A stretch of DNA of 64,000 bases. It comes from Bartonella quintana (GTDB taxonomy: Bacteria; Pseudomonadota; Alphaproteobacteria; Rhizobiales; Rhizobiaceae). The notes beneath the pieces were generated by a model. The model saw only the letters and a list, made by a program, of their open reading frames with translations, made no database searches and was not told the DNA's origin. Below, in pieces: positions 11,228-19,623 of the stretch. Positions within the stretch are counted from its first letter, which is position 1. Each line of letters begins with the position of its first letter. Made by a program: the position numbers and the translations under genes. The stretch is taken from assembly GCF_009936175.1 (NCBI RefSeq), contig NZ_AP019773.1:186001-250000 (forward strand), given 5' to 3'.

Positions 11228-12484
11228 ATGACTTTAGAAGAACAGATGAAGGACATGGGGCAAAAAGCACGTCATGCTGCTGCGCTGCTGGCAGTTATGT
11301 CTTCTGAACAAAAGAACAAGGCGTTGGAAATGATAGCTTTGAGTTTAGAAGCTCAGTCAGCTGAAATTTTACAGGCTAATCATCAAGATTTAGTGAACGC
11401 TGCTCAGAATAATTTGAATGTAGCGATGGTTGATCGGCTTAAGTTGGATAAAGTGCGTTTGTGTGCAATCATAGACAGTGTACGCCAAGTTGCTTGTTTG
11501 CCTGATCCTGTTGGTCAAGTGATGAGTGAGTGGACACGTCCAAATGGGCTTCATATTCGTCGCGTTCGTACACCTCTTGGTGTGATTGGTATTATTTATG
11601 AGAGTCGGCCAAGTGTGACGATTGATGCGAGTACTTTGTGCTTAAAATCTGGAAATGCTGCAATTTTACGTGGTGGTTCGGATAGTTTTCATTCTGCACA
11701 TGCACTTCATTCAGCATTGGTGAAAGGATTAGAGGAAGCCGGTTTACCTCAAGATGCCATTCAAATGGTTGGAACGAAAGATCGCGATGTCGTTGGAGAA
11801 ATGCTCAAGGGATTGGATGGAGCGATTGATGTGATCGTACCTCGTGGTGGAAAAGACCTTGTTGCACGCGTCCAATCTGATGCACGTGTTCCGATTTTTG
11901 CGCATTTAGAAGGGCTCTGTCATATTTATATTGATCAATCGGCCAATTTAGATATGGCGCGTAATATTGTTTTAAATGCAAAGTTGCGGCGGACAGGTAT
12001 ATGTGGTGCTGTTGAGACAGTTCTCATTGACCGTCAGGCATTAAAAAAATTTCTTCCTGTTCTGACTGCTTTACAAGAGAAGGGCTGTGAAATTCGTGCA
12101 ACAGAAGATATTGTTTTTCTTCTGTCAGACGTCAAATTAGCTTCTGAAGAAGATTGGTCGCAGGAATATCTTGATGCAATTCTTTCTGTCAAAACAGTTG
12201 AAGGGATTGAGGGAGCTATTGCGCATATTCGACGTTATTCATCGGGGCATACGGAATCGATTATTGCTGAGGATATGAAGGTGGTAAAAATATTTTTTAA
12301 TTGTTTGGATTCAGCTATTTTGCTTCATAATGCATCTACACAATTTGCCGATGGAGGTGAATTTGGTTTTGGGGCGGAAATCGGTATCGCAACAGGAAAA
12401 ATGCATGCGCGTGGTCCCGTAGGTGTTGAACAACTGACATCATTTCAGTATCATGTTAAAGGAAATGGACAGGTTAGGTCTTGA
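11228..12484 (+). CDS. proA: Gamma-glutamyl phosphate reductase ProA
   Basis: 418 residues from ATG 11228; a TTG at 11207 is in frame but less likely. An ALDH-superfamily enzyme that reduces gamma-glutamyl phosphate to the semialdehyde with NADPH, directly following ProB. The catalytic Cys lies in [13 protein letters not shown], preceded by the typical [14 protein letters not shown] [13 protein letters not shown] and [12 protein letters not shown]. Length is normal for the family. The gene ends overlapping a TTG that could start nadD. Confidence 0.96.
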   Translation: MTLEEQMKDMGQKARHAAALLAVMSSEQKNKALEMIALSLEAQSAEILQANHQDLVNAAQNNLNVAMVDRLKLDKVRLCAIIDSVRQVACLPDPVGQVMSEWTRPNGLHIRRVRTPLGVIGIIYESRPSVTIDASTLCLKSGNAAILRGGSDSFHSAHALHSALVKGLEEAGLPQDAIQMVGTKDRDVVGEMLKGLDGAIDVIVPRGGKDLVARVQSDARVPIFAHLEGLCHIYIDQSANLDMARNIVLNAKLRRTGICGAVETVLIDRQALKKFLPVLTALQEKGCEIRATEDIVFLLSDVKLASEEDWSQEYLDAILSVKTVEGIEGAIAHIRRYSSGHTESIIAEDMKVVKIFFNCLDSAILLHNASTQFADGGEFGFGAEIGIATGKMHARGPVGVEQLTSFQYHVKGNGQVRS

Positions 12485-12513
12485 AACAGCCATTTCTTCG
12501 GTGGAAAAATCGT

Positions 12514-13107
12514 ATGCCATACGTTGAAAGATCCAATGTTGTGGGTCTTTTGGGTGGGTCTTTTAATCCACCGCACACAGGGCATCTTCTTGTTGCAAAA
12601 ACTGCAATTCGGCGTTTATGTCTTGATCAGTTATGGTGGATAGTAACTCCGGGAAATCCCTTAAAAGATTGTACAGAGTTACCATCTTTAGATGAGAGAA
12701 TGCGCTTAAGTTTTAAACTCATTGATCATCCAAAGATTCGTGTAACAGGTTTTGAGCAGGCTATAGGTAGCGCAGTATCAATAAAGACGATTTCCCATAT
12801 TCTTACGCACTGCCCCGGGGTGCATTTTTTGTGGGTTATGGGTTCAGATAGTTTGGCAACAATTCATCATTGGTATCGGTGGCGTGATATCATATCTATG
12901 CTTCCTATTGCGATTATCGATCGTCCTTTTATGCATATGCCAGCACTTTCTTCTCCTATGGCGCACATTTACCGTTCTTTTCGTTTAGATGAGAGAAAAA
13001 GTATACAGTTACCTTTTATGAAACCACCAGCTTGGACTTATTTGCATGGGCCTCTCTCTTTTCAGTCTTCAACGAATCTGCGTTTAAAGGAGAATGATTT
13101 TTCTTGA
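12514..13107 (+). CDS. nadD: Nicotinate-nucleotide adenylyltransferase NadD
   Basis: 197 residues from ATG 12514, chosen because alphaproteobacterial NadD proteins begin close to MPxVExxxVVGLxGGSF. A TTG at 12481 overlapping the proA stop would add 11 residues. It adenylylates nicotinate mononucleotide in NAD synthesis. The HxGH nucleotidyltransferase motif is in GGSFNPPHTGHLLVA and the C-terminal ISSTxxR motif appears as QSSTNLR. It sits at the end of the obgE-proBA-nadD run and is followed by a terminator. Confidence 0.94.
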   Translation: MPYVERSNVVGLLGGSFNPPHTGHLLVAKTAIRRLCLDQLWWIVTPGNPLKDCTELPSLDERMRLSFKLIDHPKIRVTGFEQAIGSAVSIKTISHILTHCPGVHFLWVMGSDSLATIHHWYRWRDIISMLPIAIIDRPFMHMPALSSPMAHIYRSFRLDERKSIQLPFMKPPAWTYLHGPLSFQSSTNLRLKENDFS

Positions 13108-13125
13108 ACATTTTATAAGATTCTG

Positions 13126-13156
13126 CTTCTCTTTGTTAGAGAAGTTCCTCTTTTTT
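13126..13156 (+). terminator. Terminator after nadD
   Basis: A 7-bp stem (13126-13132 with 13138-13144), a 5-base loop and a pyrimidine tract ending in six T follow the nadD stop codon. It would cut transcription before the decayed rsfS. Confidence 0.6.
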
Positions 13157-13183
13157 CTATATTCCAAATGATAAGAAAGGATA

Positions 13184-13599
13184 TGAATCTGGAAAACATT
13201 TCACAAAAACACTCTTGCAGTATTGTACCTCCGGCAGAAAAAAATCTTTTCTATCAGTGATATTCTTAAAGTTATTCTCAAGAGTTTAGAGGGTACAAAA
13301 GATCATCTCCATTGATATTCAGAGTAAATCGTCGTTAGCTTATTGCACGGTGATAGCTTAAGCAAATTCACAGCGTTATGTCTCTTCTGTTGCTGACCAT
13401 TTTATGCACTTGGAAAGACAGTGGGTACAGCCGAGCGAGTGTACAAGGGCTTGCTGGAGGAGAGTGGATATTATTGATACAGGCGGTATTATCGTTCATT
13501 GTTTTTATCCGGAAATTCGTCTCTGTTTACAATTTAGAAAAAATGTGGCTCGCTCCGGACTTAAACAATACAAAGTTGGTTTTCTTCAGAGATCATTGA
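13184..13599 (+). pseudogene. rsfS: Ribosome silencing factor RsfS pseudogene
   Basis: Pieces in different frames rebuild RsfS (DUF143), which binds uL14 and blocks subunit joining in starvation: LKVILKSLEGTKDH, then SIDIQSKSSLAYCTVIA followed by a stop, YVSSVADHFM, DSGYSRASVQGLAGGEWILL, DTGGIIVHCFYPEIR and YNLEKMWLAPDL. At least one stop and about three frameshifts break it. Its position after nadD and before rlmH is the conserved rhizobial one. Confidence 0.88.
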
Positions 13600-13600
13600 C

Positions 13601-14078
13601 ATGCAAATTTCTATTTTTGCTGTTGATCGCCTGAAAAAGGAGGTGGAACACAAGTTGGTTCATCATTATTTGGACCGTTTTTCTAAGAGTTTTGAAGCTG
13701 TGGGTTTTTATTTTAGAAAAACTACGGGGGATATCAAAAAATTGTGCTCAGATGGCGTGTCAGTAAATAGAAGGAGAGGGGAGAGGATTTATTGAATTTT
13801 TATCTGAAAGGTGTCGATTAATCGTGTTGGATGCGCTGGGTAAGTCGATTTCATCATCTGCTTTTGCTGAAAAATTGGAGTTTTATCGTGATGAAGGTGT
13901 TCGTGATGTCATTATTGCTTTGGATGGGCCTGATACGCATAAGAACATATAAGAGATCGCGCTGATTGTCTTTTGGTTTTATGACATGGCCACACCAAAT
14001 TGCGCGTATACTTCTTACAGAACAACTTTATAACTTTATTGTGCTGTAAAAATTGCGAGCAATCACCCTTACCATCGT
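13601..14078 (+). pseudogene. rlmH: RlmH (23S rRNA pseudouridine-1915 N3-methyltransferase) pseudogene
   Basis: The start is intact (MQISIFAVDRLKKEVEHKL, YLDRFSKSFEAVG) but the frame is lost before residue 55 and a stop follows at 13793. Later fragments are LIVLDALGKSISSSAFAEKL, RDEGVRDVIIALDGPDTH, FGFMTWPHQIARILLTEQL and a terminal NHPYHR, each matching RlmH in order but in shifted frames. RlmH (SPOUT/TrmD-like) methylates pseudouridine 1915 in helix 69. No functional protein is expected. Confidence 0.9.
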
Positions 14079-14193
14079 TTTTAACATTTTTGTGCAATTT
14101 TTAGTACATATTTATATATTTATTAATATTGTTTTAGCTGACACCATTTAAAGCATCTCTAAATTTATACGATAAAGCTTAATGGTTAGGCAA

Positions 14194-15462
14194 ATGAAGA
14201 AGATTCTTCATAGAAAGATGCAATGTTTATGTGAAGAATACGCGATATTTGTTGTGCTGTTCTTGAGTATGGGGTTTTGCTTGTCTGTATCGCATGCAGA
14301 AGATAAACTAAGGAGTACAGAAGCACATAAAGCGTTGGGAGAAATTCGCCAAAGTATTTCTATTTTGCGTGAGCGTGCTGTTTTTCTTGCTCGTGAAGTT
14401 GAGCGTTTAAAAAAAGATCAACACACTTTAAGCGCTGCACTCATAAAAGCTGCTAAAGAAGAACGTACGTTAGCAAATGATATTGCTGAAAGGGAAAAAA
14501 AGCTTGAAAAAATGATAGAGAAGCGGGCACAAGTTCATCAAAGTTTAAAAAGCCGTCGTGCTGAATTTGGCGAAGTTCTTGCTATTTTAGAACGGATGGG
14601 GTTGAACCCACCTCCTGCTCTTATGGTACGACCTGAAGATGTGTTAGCTTCTGTGCGTAGTTCTGTTTTATTAGGGGCTGTCATACCTCAAATGCAAGAG
14701 AAAACACGGACTTTAACAGAGAACCTCAAGGAATTGACCAATTTAAGCAATTCAATTACAAGGGAGTATAAGGCTTTAAAGACTAAAATGCAAAATCAAG
14801 CAGAGCAGCGAAAGCGTTTAGAGCTTTTATTAGATAAAAAAGCCAAACTACAAAAAAGATCGGAAGAAGAACTTACAGAGCAGCAACAAAAAAATATTGC
14901 TCTTGCTAAAAAAGCGCAGTCTTTGGAAGAATTGATTTTAGAACTTGATCGTCAGTCGAAGCTTAATGCTGATGAATCAATACAGGTACGAAAAAGTTTA
15001 CAATTGTTAGAGCAGTACGATTTCGAAAGTCGAAAAGGTTCTTTACTTTTTCCTGTTTTAGGAAAAAAAATTCAACACATTAATAATAGTTCGCAGATTA
15101 CGCGCTTTGGTGAAATGATTGAAACAGAATCAGAAGCTGTTATTATAGCACCTGCTGATGCTCTTGTTGCTTTTGCTGGACCCTTTCGTTCTTACGGACA
15201 GTTAATTATTCTGAATGTTGGAAATGGTTACCATATTGTTCTTATTGGGATGTCGAGAATCAACGTAACACAGGGGCAATTCGTTCTTTCAGGTGAGCCT
15301 CTGGGTATGATGGGAATGCAATTTATTGCAAACAGTGTTGCATTGGATATAGGCAAAACTGCTCCAATGCTTTACATTGAGTTTAGAAAGCAGGGAAAAC
15401 CTGTGAATCCAACTCCTTGGTGGCAGAGTGAAAAAACGAAAAGGAACCAAAATGATTCGTAA
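14194..15462 (+). CDS. EnvC-like murein hydrolase activator (coiled coil plus LytM domain)
   Basis: About 422 residues from ATG 14194 (an in-frame ATG at 14182 is also possible). A signal peptide ends near SVSHAED. Residues ~30-270 are heptad-rich coiled coil. The C-terminal ~110 residues are an M23/LytM fold (GYHIVLIGMSRINVTQGQFV, GEPLGMMG). The usual HxxxD and HxH zinc ligands are not evident, as in EnvC, which activates amidases rather than cutting peptidoglycan itself. It overlaps ctpA by 11 bases, implying co-transcription. Expected in the periplasm at the division site. Confidence 0.88.
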   Translation: MKKILHRKMQCLCEEYAIFVVLFLSMGFCLSVSHAEDKLRSTEAHKALGEIRQSISILRERAVFLAREVERLKKDQHTLSAALIKAAKEERTLANDIAEREKKLEKMIEKRAQVHQSLKSRRAEFGEVLAILERMGLNPPPALMVRPEDVLASVRSSVLLGAVIPQMQEKTRTLTENLKELTNLSNSITREYKALKTKMQNQAEQRKRLELLLDKKAKLQKRSEEELTEQQQKNIALAKKAQSLEELILELDRQSKLNADESIQVRKSLQLLEQYDFESRKGSLLFPVLGKKIQHINNSSQITRFGEMIETESEAVIIAPADALVAFAGPFRSYGQLIILNVGNGYHIVLIGMSRINVTQGQFVLSGEPLGMMGMQFIANSVALDIGKTAPMLYIEFRKQGKPVNPTPWWQSEKTKRNQNDS

Positions 15463-16777
15463 AGTTATTCTTTTGGTCGCTGGGGTATTACTTGGCGCCA
15501 GTTCAATGATTATGGTGCAGTCTGTTGCTGCGAACAATGAAGGTGATACTTATCAACAGCTGTCCCTATTTGGCGATATCTTTGAACGAGTACGTATGCA
15601 ATATGTGACGGTTCCAGATGATAAAAAGCTTATTGAAAATGCTATCAATGGCATGCTCACATCACTTGATCCCCATTCATCTTATATGAATGCTGAAGAA
15701 GCCAAGGATATGTGGGATTCTACGAAGGGAGAATTTGGGGGCCTTGGTATTGAGGTGACCATGGAAAAAAACTTAGTTAAAGTTGTTTCTCCAATGGATG
15801 ATACACCGGCTTCAAAAGCAGGTATTTTGGCAGGGGATCTCATTTCAAAAATTGATGGTGTACAGACGAATGGTCAAACATTGAATGAAGCTGTCAAGAG
15901 GATGCGGGGTGCTCCTGGAACACCAATTACATTGACGATTATTCGTTCTGGTGTTGATAAGCCGCTTGAGATTAAGGTTGTTCGTGATATCATCAAGGTT
16001 AAGGCAGTGAAATACCGGGTTGAAGATGATATTGGCTATTTAAGACTCATCCGATTTTCTGAACAGACTTTTGGAGATCTTCAGACTGCAATTAAAGATA
16101 TTCAGTCTAAAATTCCTCAAGATAAATTGAAAGGGTATGTTCTTGATTTGCGACTTAATCCTGGAGGGCTATTCAACCAGGCTGTAAATGTCTCCAGTGC
16201 TTTTCTCAATAAAGGCGAGATTGTATCAACCCGCGGGCGCAAAAAGAATGATGTGGTAAGATTTGATGCTAAGCCAGGGGATATCATCAATGGAAAGCCG
16301 CTTATTGTACTCATTAATGGTGGTTCAGCAAGCGCTTCTGAAATTGTCGCAGGTGCGCTACAAGATCATCGTCGTGCTACAATTTTAGGCACACAATCTT
16401 TTGGCAAGGGATCTGTTCAAACGGTTATCCCCTTAGGTGAAAATGGTGCTTTACGCTTAACAACAGCACTCTATTATACGCCGGCTGGAACTTCAATTCA
16501 AGGAACTGGGATCACACCTGATATTATTGTAGAGCAACCATTGCCTGAACAATATAAAGATTACGATGTAAAGCTTGGTGAATCTGAGTTAAAAGGGCAT
16601 ATCAAAGGAAAACAAGAGAGCAATAAAGGGTCTGGTTCAGCCGCTTTTGTTCCGAAAGATCCTAAGGATGATACTCAATTGAGTGAGGCTTATAAGCTTT
16701 TACGGGGTGAAATGGCACATGCAGCATTTCCACCAGATCCCAATAAGAATGTTTTAAAAAAGGATGTCTTAAAGTAA
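15452..16777 (+). CDS. ctpA: Carboxy-terminal processing protease CtpA (S41)
   Basis: 441 residues from ATG 15452, preceded by AAGGAACC. An N-terminal signal or anchor (VILLVAGVLLGASSMIMV) is followed by a PDZ domain (about 85-165, GGLGIEVTMEKN, AGDLISKIDGV) and the S41 protease core: VLDLRLNPGGLFNQA, catalytic Ser about 292 in NGGSASASEIVAGALQD and Lys about 319 in QSFGKGSVQT. It processes periplasmic or membrane proteins at the C-terminus. In Bartonella it precedes the ialA-ialB locus, as here. Confidence 0.95.
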   Translation: MIRKVILLVAGVLLGASSMIMVQSVAANNEGDTYQQLSLFGDIFERVRMQYVTVPDDKKLIENAINGMLTSLDPHSSYMNAEEAKDMWDSTKGEFGGLGIEVTMEKNLVKVVSPMDDTPASKAGILAGDLISKIDGVQTNGQTLNEAVKRMRGAPGTPITLTIIRSGVDKPLEIKVVRDIIKVKAVKYRVEDDIGYLRLIRFSEQTFGDLQTAIKDIQSKIPQDKLKGYVLDLRLNPGGLFNQAVNVSSAFLNKGEIVSTRGRKKNDVVRFDAKPGDIINGKPLIVLINGGSASASEIVAGALQDHRRATILGTQSFGKGSVQTVIPLGENGALRLTTALYYTPAGTSIQGTGITPDIIVEQPLPEQYKDYDVKLGESELKGHIKGKQESNKGSGSAAFVPKDPKDDTQLSEAYKLLRGEMAHAAFPPDPNKNVLKKDVLK

Positions 16778-16818
16778 GAAAGGATGTGTAAAGTTTATTC
16801 TTTTGTACGGATAAGTAA

Positions 16819-17340
16819 ATGGATACAGATATTAATTTGAAGAATCTTCCTTATCGAAGATGTGTTGGGGTTGTTGTATTTAATCATGAGGGTAAAGTGT
16901 GGGTTGGGCGCCGTTTAACGAAGTATGCTCATGCGGATATTGAAATGTCTCATCGTTGGCAGCTCCCTCAAGGGGGAATTGATGAGGGTGAAGAACCATT
17001 AGATGCAGCATGTCGTGAACTTTACGAAGAAACGGGCATCCGGTCTATAAAGTTGATTAAGGAAGCGCGAGATTGGTTCTATTATGATTTTCCACAAAAA
17101 CTTGTTGGGTGCACATTAAAAAATAAATATCGTGGACAAATACAAAAATGGTTTGCTTTTCAGTTTACGGGAAAGCTTTCTGAAATTGCAACTAATCCGC
17201 CACCGGATGATAATAAGGCAGAATTCGACCAGTGGAAATGGGTTGATTTAGAAGCCCTTCCTTCAATCGTTATTTCTTTTAAAAAGCATGTTTATAGAAA
17301 AGTTGTTAGCGAATTTCGAGGTAGCTTTAGGTGTTTATAA
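16819..17340 (+). CDS. nudH: RNA pyrophosphohydrolase / invasion-associated IalA
   Basis: A 173-residue Nudix hydrolase. The Nudix box is complete (GGIDEGEEPLDAACRELYEE followed by TGI), and the RppH-like features VGRR, WQLPQGG and KWFAFQF are present. RppH removes pyrophosphate from 5' triphosphate mRNA; the Bartonella orthologue is IalA, named for a role in erythrocyte invasion together with IalB and also shown to cleave dinucleoside polyphosphates. It lies 41 bases after ctpA and before ialB, the standard order. Confidence 0.95.
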   Translation: MDTDINLKNLPYRRCVGVVVFNHEGKVWVGRRLTKYAHADIEMSHRWQLPQGGIDEGEEPLDAACRELYEETGIRSIKLIKEARDWFYYDFPQKLVGCTLKNKYRGQIQKWFAFQFTGKLSEIATNPPPDDNKAEFDQWKWVDLEALPSIVISFKKHVYRKVVSEFRGSFRCL

Positions 17341-17370
17341 AAGCTATATGATTACAAAGAGCTTTTTTAT
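17339..17370 (+). terminator. Possible terminator between ialA and ialB
   Basis: A 7-bp stem (17339-17345 with 17360-17366) runs into a T tract at 17363-17368. It overlaps the stop codon of nudH/ialA. It could uncouple ialB from ialA. Confidence 0.45.
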
Positions 17371-17451
17371 AGATGCCTTTTATATTATGTATAATTGTTA
17401 AAAAATAATAATAAGCGTATTTCTCTTTTATGTAAAGAACTGGAATATAAA

Positions 17452-18012
17452 ATGAAAAATTTATTTAATTCACTTATAGTTTTTGCCTTTTTGAGTATTT
17501 CTTCTGTGGCATTTGCATCAGATTCAAAGCCAGCTGCAACCAAATCTGCAATAGCTACATTGCCAAATGGTGCTTCTTCTTTGACTGAAACCTACGGTTT
17601 GTGGAGTGTTAACTGCGGTATACAAGATGGGAAAAAAGTTTGTTTTATGCACCGTCAGGAGGTGAATGATCAGAATCGTGTAGTTGTAGCTATGAACGTT
17701 GGTCTCAATGCTGATGGTGTTGTATCTGGCAATTTAACAGTTCCTTTTGGCATTTTGGTTTCTAAGCCTGTTCGTTTACAAGTCGATGAGGGGAAAGCTG
17801 TTATCGAGACTGGTATTCGGACTTGTGTGCCAGCAGGTTGCGTTGTTCCAGTGGTTTTTGACAAAAATCATTTAGCGGCTTTACGTGCTGGAAAGCATTT
17901 GAAGTTAGCTATGACAATTGCTGCTTCAGGCGAACCTGCTTTAAATGATTTGTTTGTTCAGCTGAATGGTTTTAGCAATGCACTTAATCGTTTGATTGCT
18001 TTGCAAAAATAA
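17452..18012 (+). CDS. ialB: Invasion-associated protein IalB
   Basis: 186 residues from ATG 17452; an in-frame start at 17395 would only add a leader before the signal peptide. The signal peptide (LFNSLIVFAFLSISSVAFA) is followed by the IalB domain with the Cys pair in VNCGIQDGKKVCF and the Cys pair in RTCVPAGCVVPV. IalB proteins are periplasmic or outer-membrane and promote erythrocyte entry. The gene lies directly after ialA, as in Bartonella bacilliformis. A strong terminator follows. Confidence 0.95.
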   Translation: MKNLFNSLIVFAFLSISSVAFASDSKPAATKSAIATLPNGASSLTETYGLWSVNCGIQDGKKVCFMHRQEVNDQNRVVVAMNVGLNADGVVSGNLTVPFGILVSKPVRLQVDEGKAVIETGIRTCVPAGCVVPVVFDKNHLAALRAGKHLKLAMTIAASGEPALNDLFVQLNGFSNALNRLIALQK

Positions 18013-18022
18013 TCTTAAAAAT

Positions 18023-18050
18023 AAAAAAGCGGCCTTTAAGGCCGTTTTTA
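18023..18050 (+). terminator. Terminator after ialB
   Basis: A GC-rich perfect stem (CGGCCTT/AAGGCCG) with a one-base centre lies between an A tract and a T tract, 11 bases after the ialB stop codon. It is a classical intrinsic terminator and may act in both directions. Confidence 0.85.
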
Positions 18051-18346
18051 ATTTGAGCGTTTTTACAGCATACTTATAACTAAAATGGCAAGATTATTGC
18101 ATAAGAGATGTTCAAAGTTTTTTGAGGTTTTCTTAAATTGTTCGCTATTGCTTTTGTTTTGACCAGCTATTTTTTTGTGAGGTTTCACCACCATAATAGA
18201 GAGATAAAAAGTTGAGATGTTTGGATTTTCTATTCATGGAAAAAGGAACATTGGAGTATAAAGAACCATTGTTATATAAAATGGGTTTGTTTTAATAATG
18301 CCCTATATATGGTTTTCTGTTTCTTTAATTGAAAGAGAGATGAAGA
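18051..18346. other. Intergenic region, no gene seen
   Basis: About 296 AT-rich bases upstream of the yggT-like gene contain no remnant I recognise. The promoter for the two small genes downstream is presumably here. Confidence 0.35.
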
Positions 18347-18640
18347 ATGGTTTATGCCTTGTTTCGGGTGATTGATTTGATTTTCAATATTTATATTGAT
18401 ATTTTAATCGCAAATGTAATTTTTTCTTGGCTTTATGCATTCAACATTATAAATACACGCAATCGTTTTGTTTTTTTTGTAGGGCGTTTTTTGTACCGCG
18501 TTACAGAGCCAGTTTTAGGTCCTATCCGGCGGTTTTTACCAAATTTGGGAGCGATTGATATTTCACCTATTGTAGTGTTCCTGATTATTTATTTTATTCG
18601 TAATTTTATGTGGTACGCTTATGCGGGTATGTATTTCTAA
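18347..18640 (+). CDS. YggT family membrane protein
   Basis: A 97-residue protein with two hydrophobic segments (about 5-30 and 70-95) and the YggT signature [20 protein letters not shown] followed by [12 protein letters not shown]. YggT proteins are small inner-membrane proteins linked to osmotic tolerance and cell-division factors; the mechanism is not settled. GAGAG lies upstream of ATG 18347. It is followed 24 bases later by a DUF167 gene, a very common pairing. Confidence 0.9.
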   Translation: MVYALFRVIDLIFNIYIDILIANVIFSWLYAFNIINTRNRFVFFVGRFLYRVTEPVLGPIRRFLPNLGAIDISPIVVFLIIYFIRNFMWYAYAGMYF

Positions 18641-18664
18641 AAATACTACATTAGGTGAACGAAA

Positions 18665-19009
18665 ATGTTTCATCAAGTTGATACGAATGGCATAATTCTG
18701 TTTGTATACCTTATTCCCAAGGCTTCAGTTGACAAAATAATAGGAGTTGAATGCAGGGATGATGGAAAGCAGCGTTTGGTTATACGTCTTCGCACCCTTC
18801 CTGAAAATGGAAAAGCAAATAAAGCACTTATTAAATTTTTGGCAAAGCAATGGAAAATTCCATCTTCTTATATTTCTCTTAAAAGTGGTGAGACATCGCG
18901 CTACAAGCAGCTTTATTTTTCAGGATATTTACAAGAGGTAGGAGAGATATTACAATCCTTATATACCTCTACGCACAAAAATGAAAGCCTGCTCAAAAAA
19001 CAGGCTTGA
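18665..19009 (+). CDS. DUF167 (YggU) family protein
   Basis: 114 residues. The DUF167 core is recognisable: LIPKASVDKIIG, LVIRLRTLPENGKANKALIKFLAKQW and LKSGETSRYKQLYFSG. Function is unknown; the fold is a small alpha/beta domain. It is paired with yggT, as in many proteobacteria. The C-terminal ~15 residues are encoded by the left arm and loop of a terminator. Confidence 0.9.
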   Translation: MFHQVDTNGIILFVYLIPKASVDKIIGVECRDDGKQRLVIRLRTLPENGKANKALIKFLAKQWKIPSSYISLKSGETSRYKQLYFSGYLQEVGEILQSLYTSTHKNESLLKKQA

Positions 19010-19014
19010 TTTTT
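18985..19014 (+). terminator. Terminator overlapping the end of the DUF167 gene
   Basis: A 7-bp stem (AAGCCTG at 18985-18991, CAGGCTT at 19001-19007) with a 9-base loop is followed by five T. It contains the stop codon of the gene it ends. On the other strand it lies just beyond the ppa stop codon. Confidence 0.75.
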
Positions 19015-19023
19015 CTGAAAGAG

Positions 19024-19554
19024 TTATATTTCTTTATTGCGTTCAATAGCTTGCTTAATCAATTGATGTGCAAAACTTTTATCACGCCAACCTTCAATTT
19101 TTGCCCATTTTCCAGGCTCCAGATCTTTATAATGTTTGAAGAAATGCTCAATTTGTTTCAGTGTAATTTCAGGAAGATCTGTATAGTCATAAATGTTGAT
19201 ATATCTTTGCGTTAATTTGGGAGTAGGGATAGCAACAATTTTTTCATCTTTACCTCCATCATCTTCCATAATAAGGACCCCGATGGGGCAAACATTGATA
19301 ACACAACCAGGAATCAGTGGACGGGTGTTACAGATCAGAACATCAATGGGATCACCATCATCTGAAAGAGTATGTGGGACAAAACCGTAATTTCCTGGAT
19401 AAACCATCGATGTATGAAGAAAACGGTCAACAAATAATGCTCCCGATTTTTTGTCCATCTCGTATTTTATTGGTTGACCACCGAGAGAGACTTCTACAAT
19501 AACATTGATATCTTCTGGTGGGTTTTTACCAACGGGTATTTCCTTAATATTCAT
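19024..19554 (-). CDS. ppa: Inorganic pyrophosphatase
   Basis: A 176-residue class I pyrophosphatase that hydrolyses PPi to two phosphates and drives biosynthetic reactions. Recognised from [29 protein letters not shown], the metal-binding signature [10 protein letters not shown] and DEKIVAIP, and [16 protein letters not shown] near the C-terminus. Length is typical. AAGGAT lies upstream of the start. It is convergent with the DUF167 gene and follows typA on the same strand. Confidence 0.96.
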   Translation of the reverse strand: MNIKEIPVGKNPPEDINVIVEVSLGGQPIKYEMDKKSGALFVDRFLHTSMVYPGNYGFVPHTLSDDGDPIDVLICNTRPLIPGCVINVCPIGVLIMEDDGGKDEKIVAIPTPKLTQRYINIYDYTDLPEITLKQIEHFFKHYKDLEPGKWAKIEGWRDKSFAHQLIKQAIERNKEI

Positions 19555-19623
19555 GTAAATATCCTTTCAGAGGTATGATGAAACTCAATAACAATAAAAT
19601 ATTTGATCAAGGAAGTTATGAAA

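Noticed and set aside
13378..13634. Two overlapping 73- and 76-codon frames as separate small genes
   Set aside because: Both are pieces of one RsfS sequence in two frames; together they follow the RsfS motif order.
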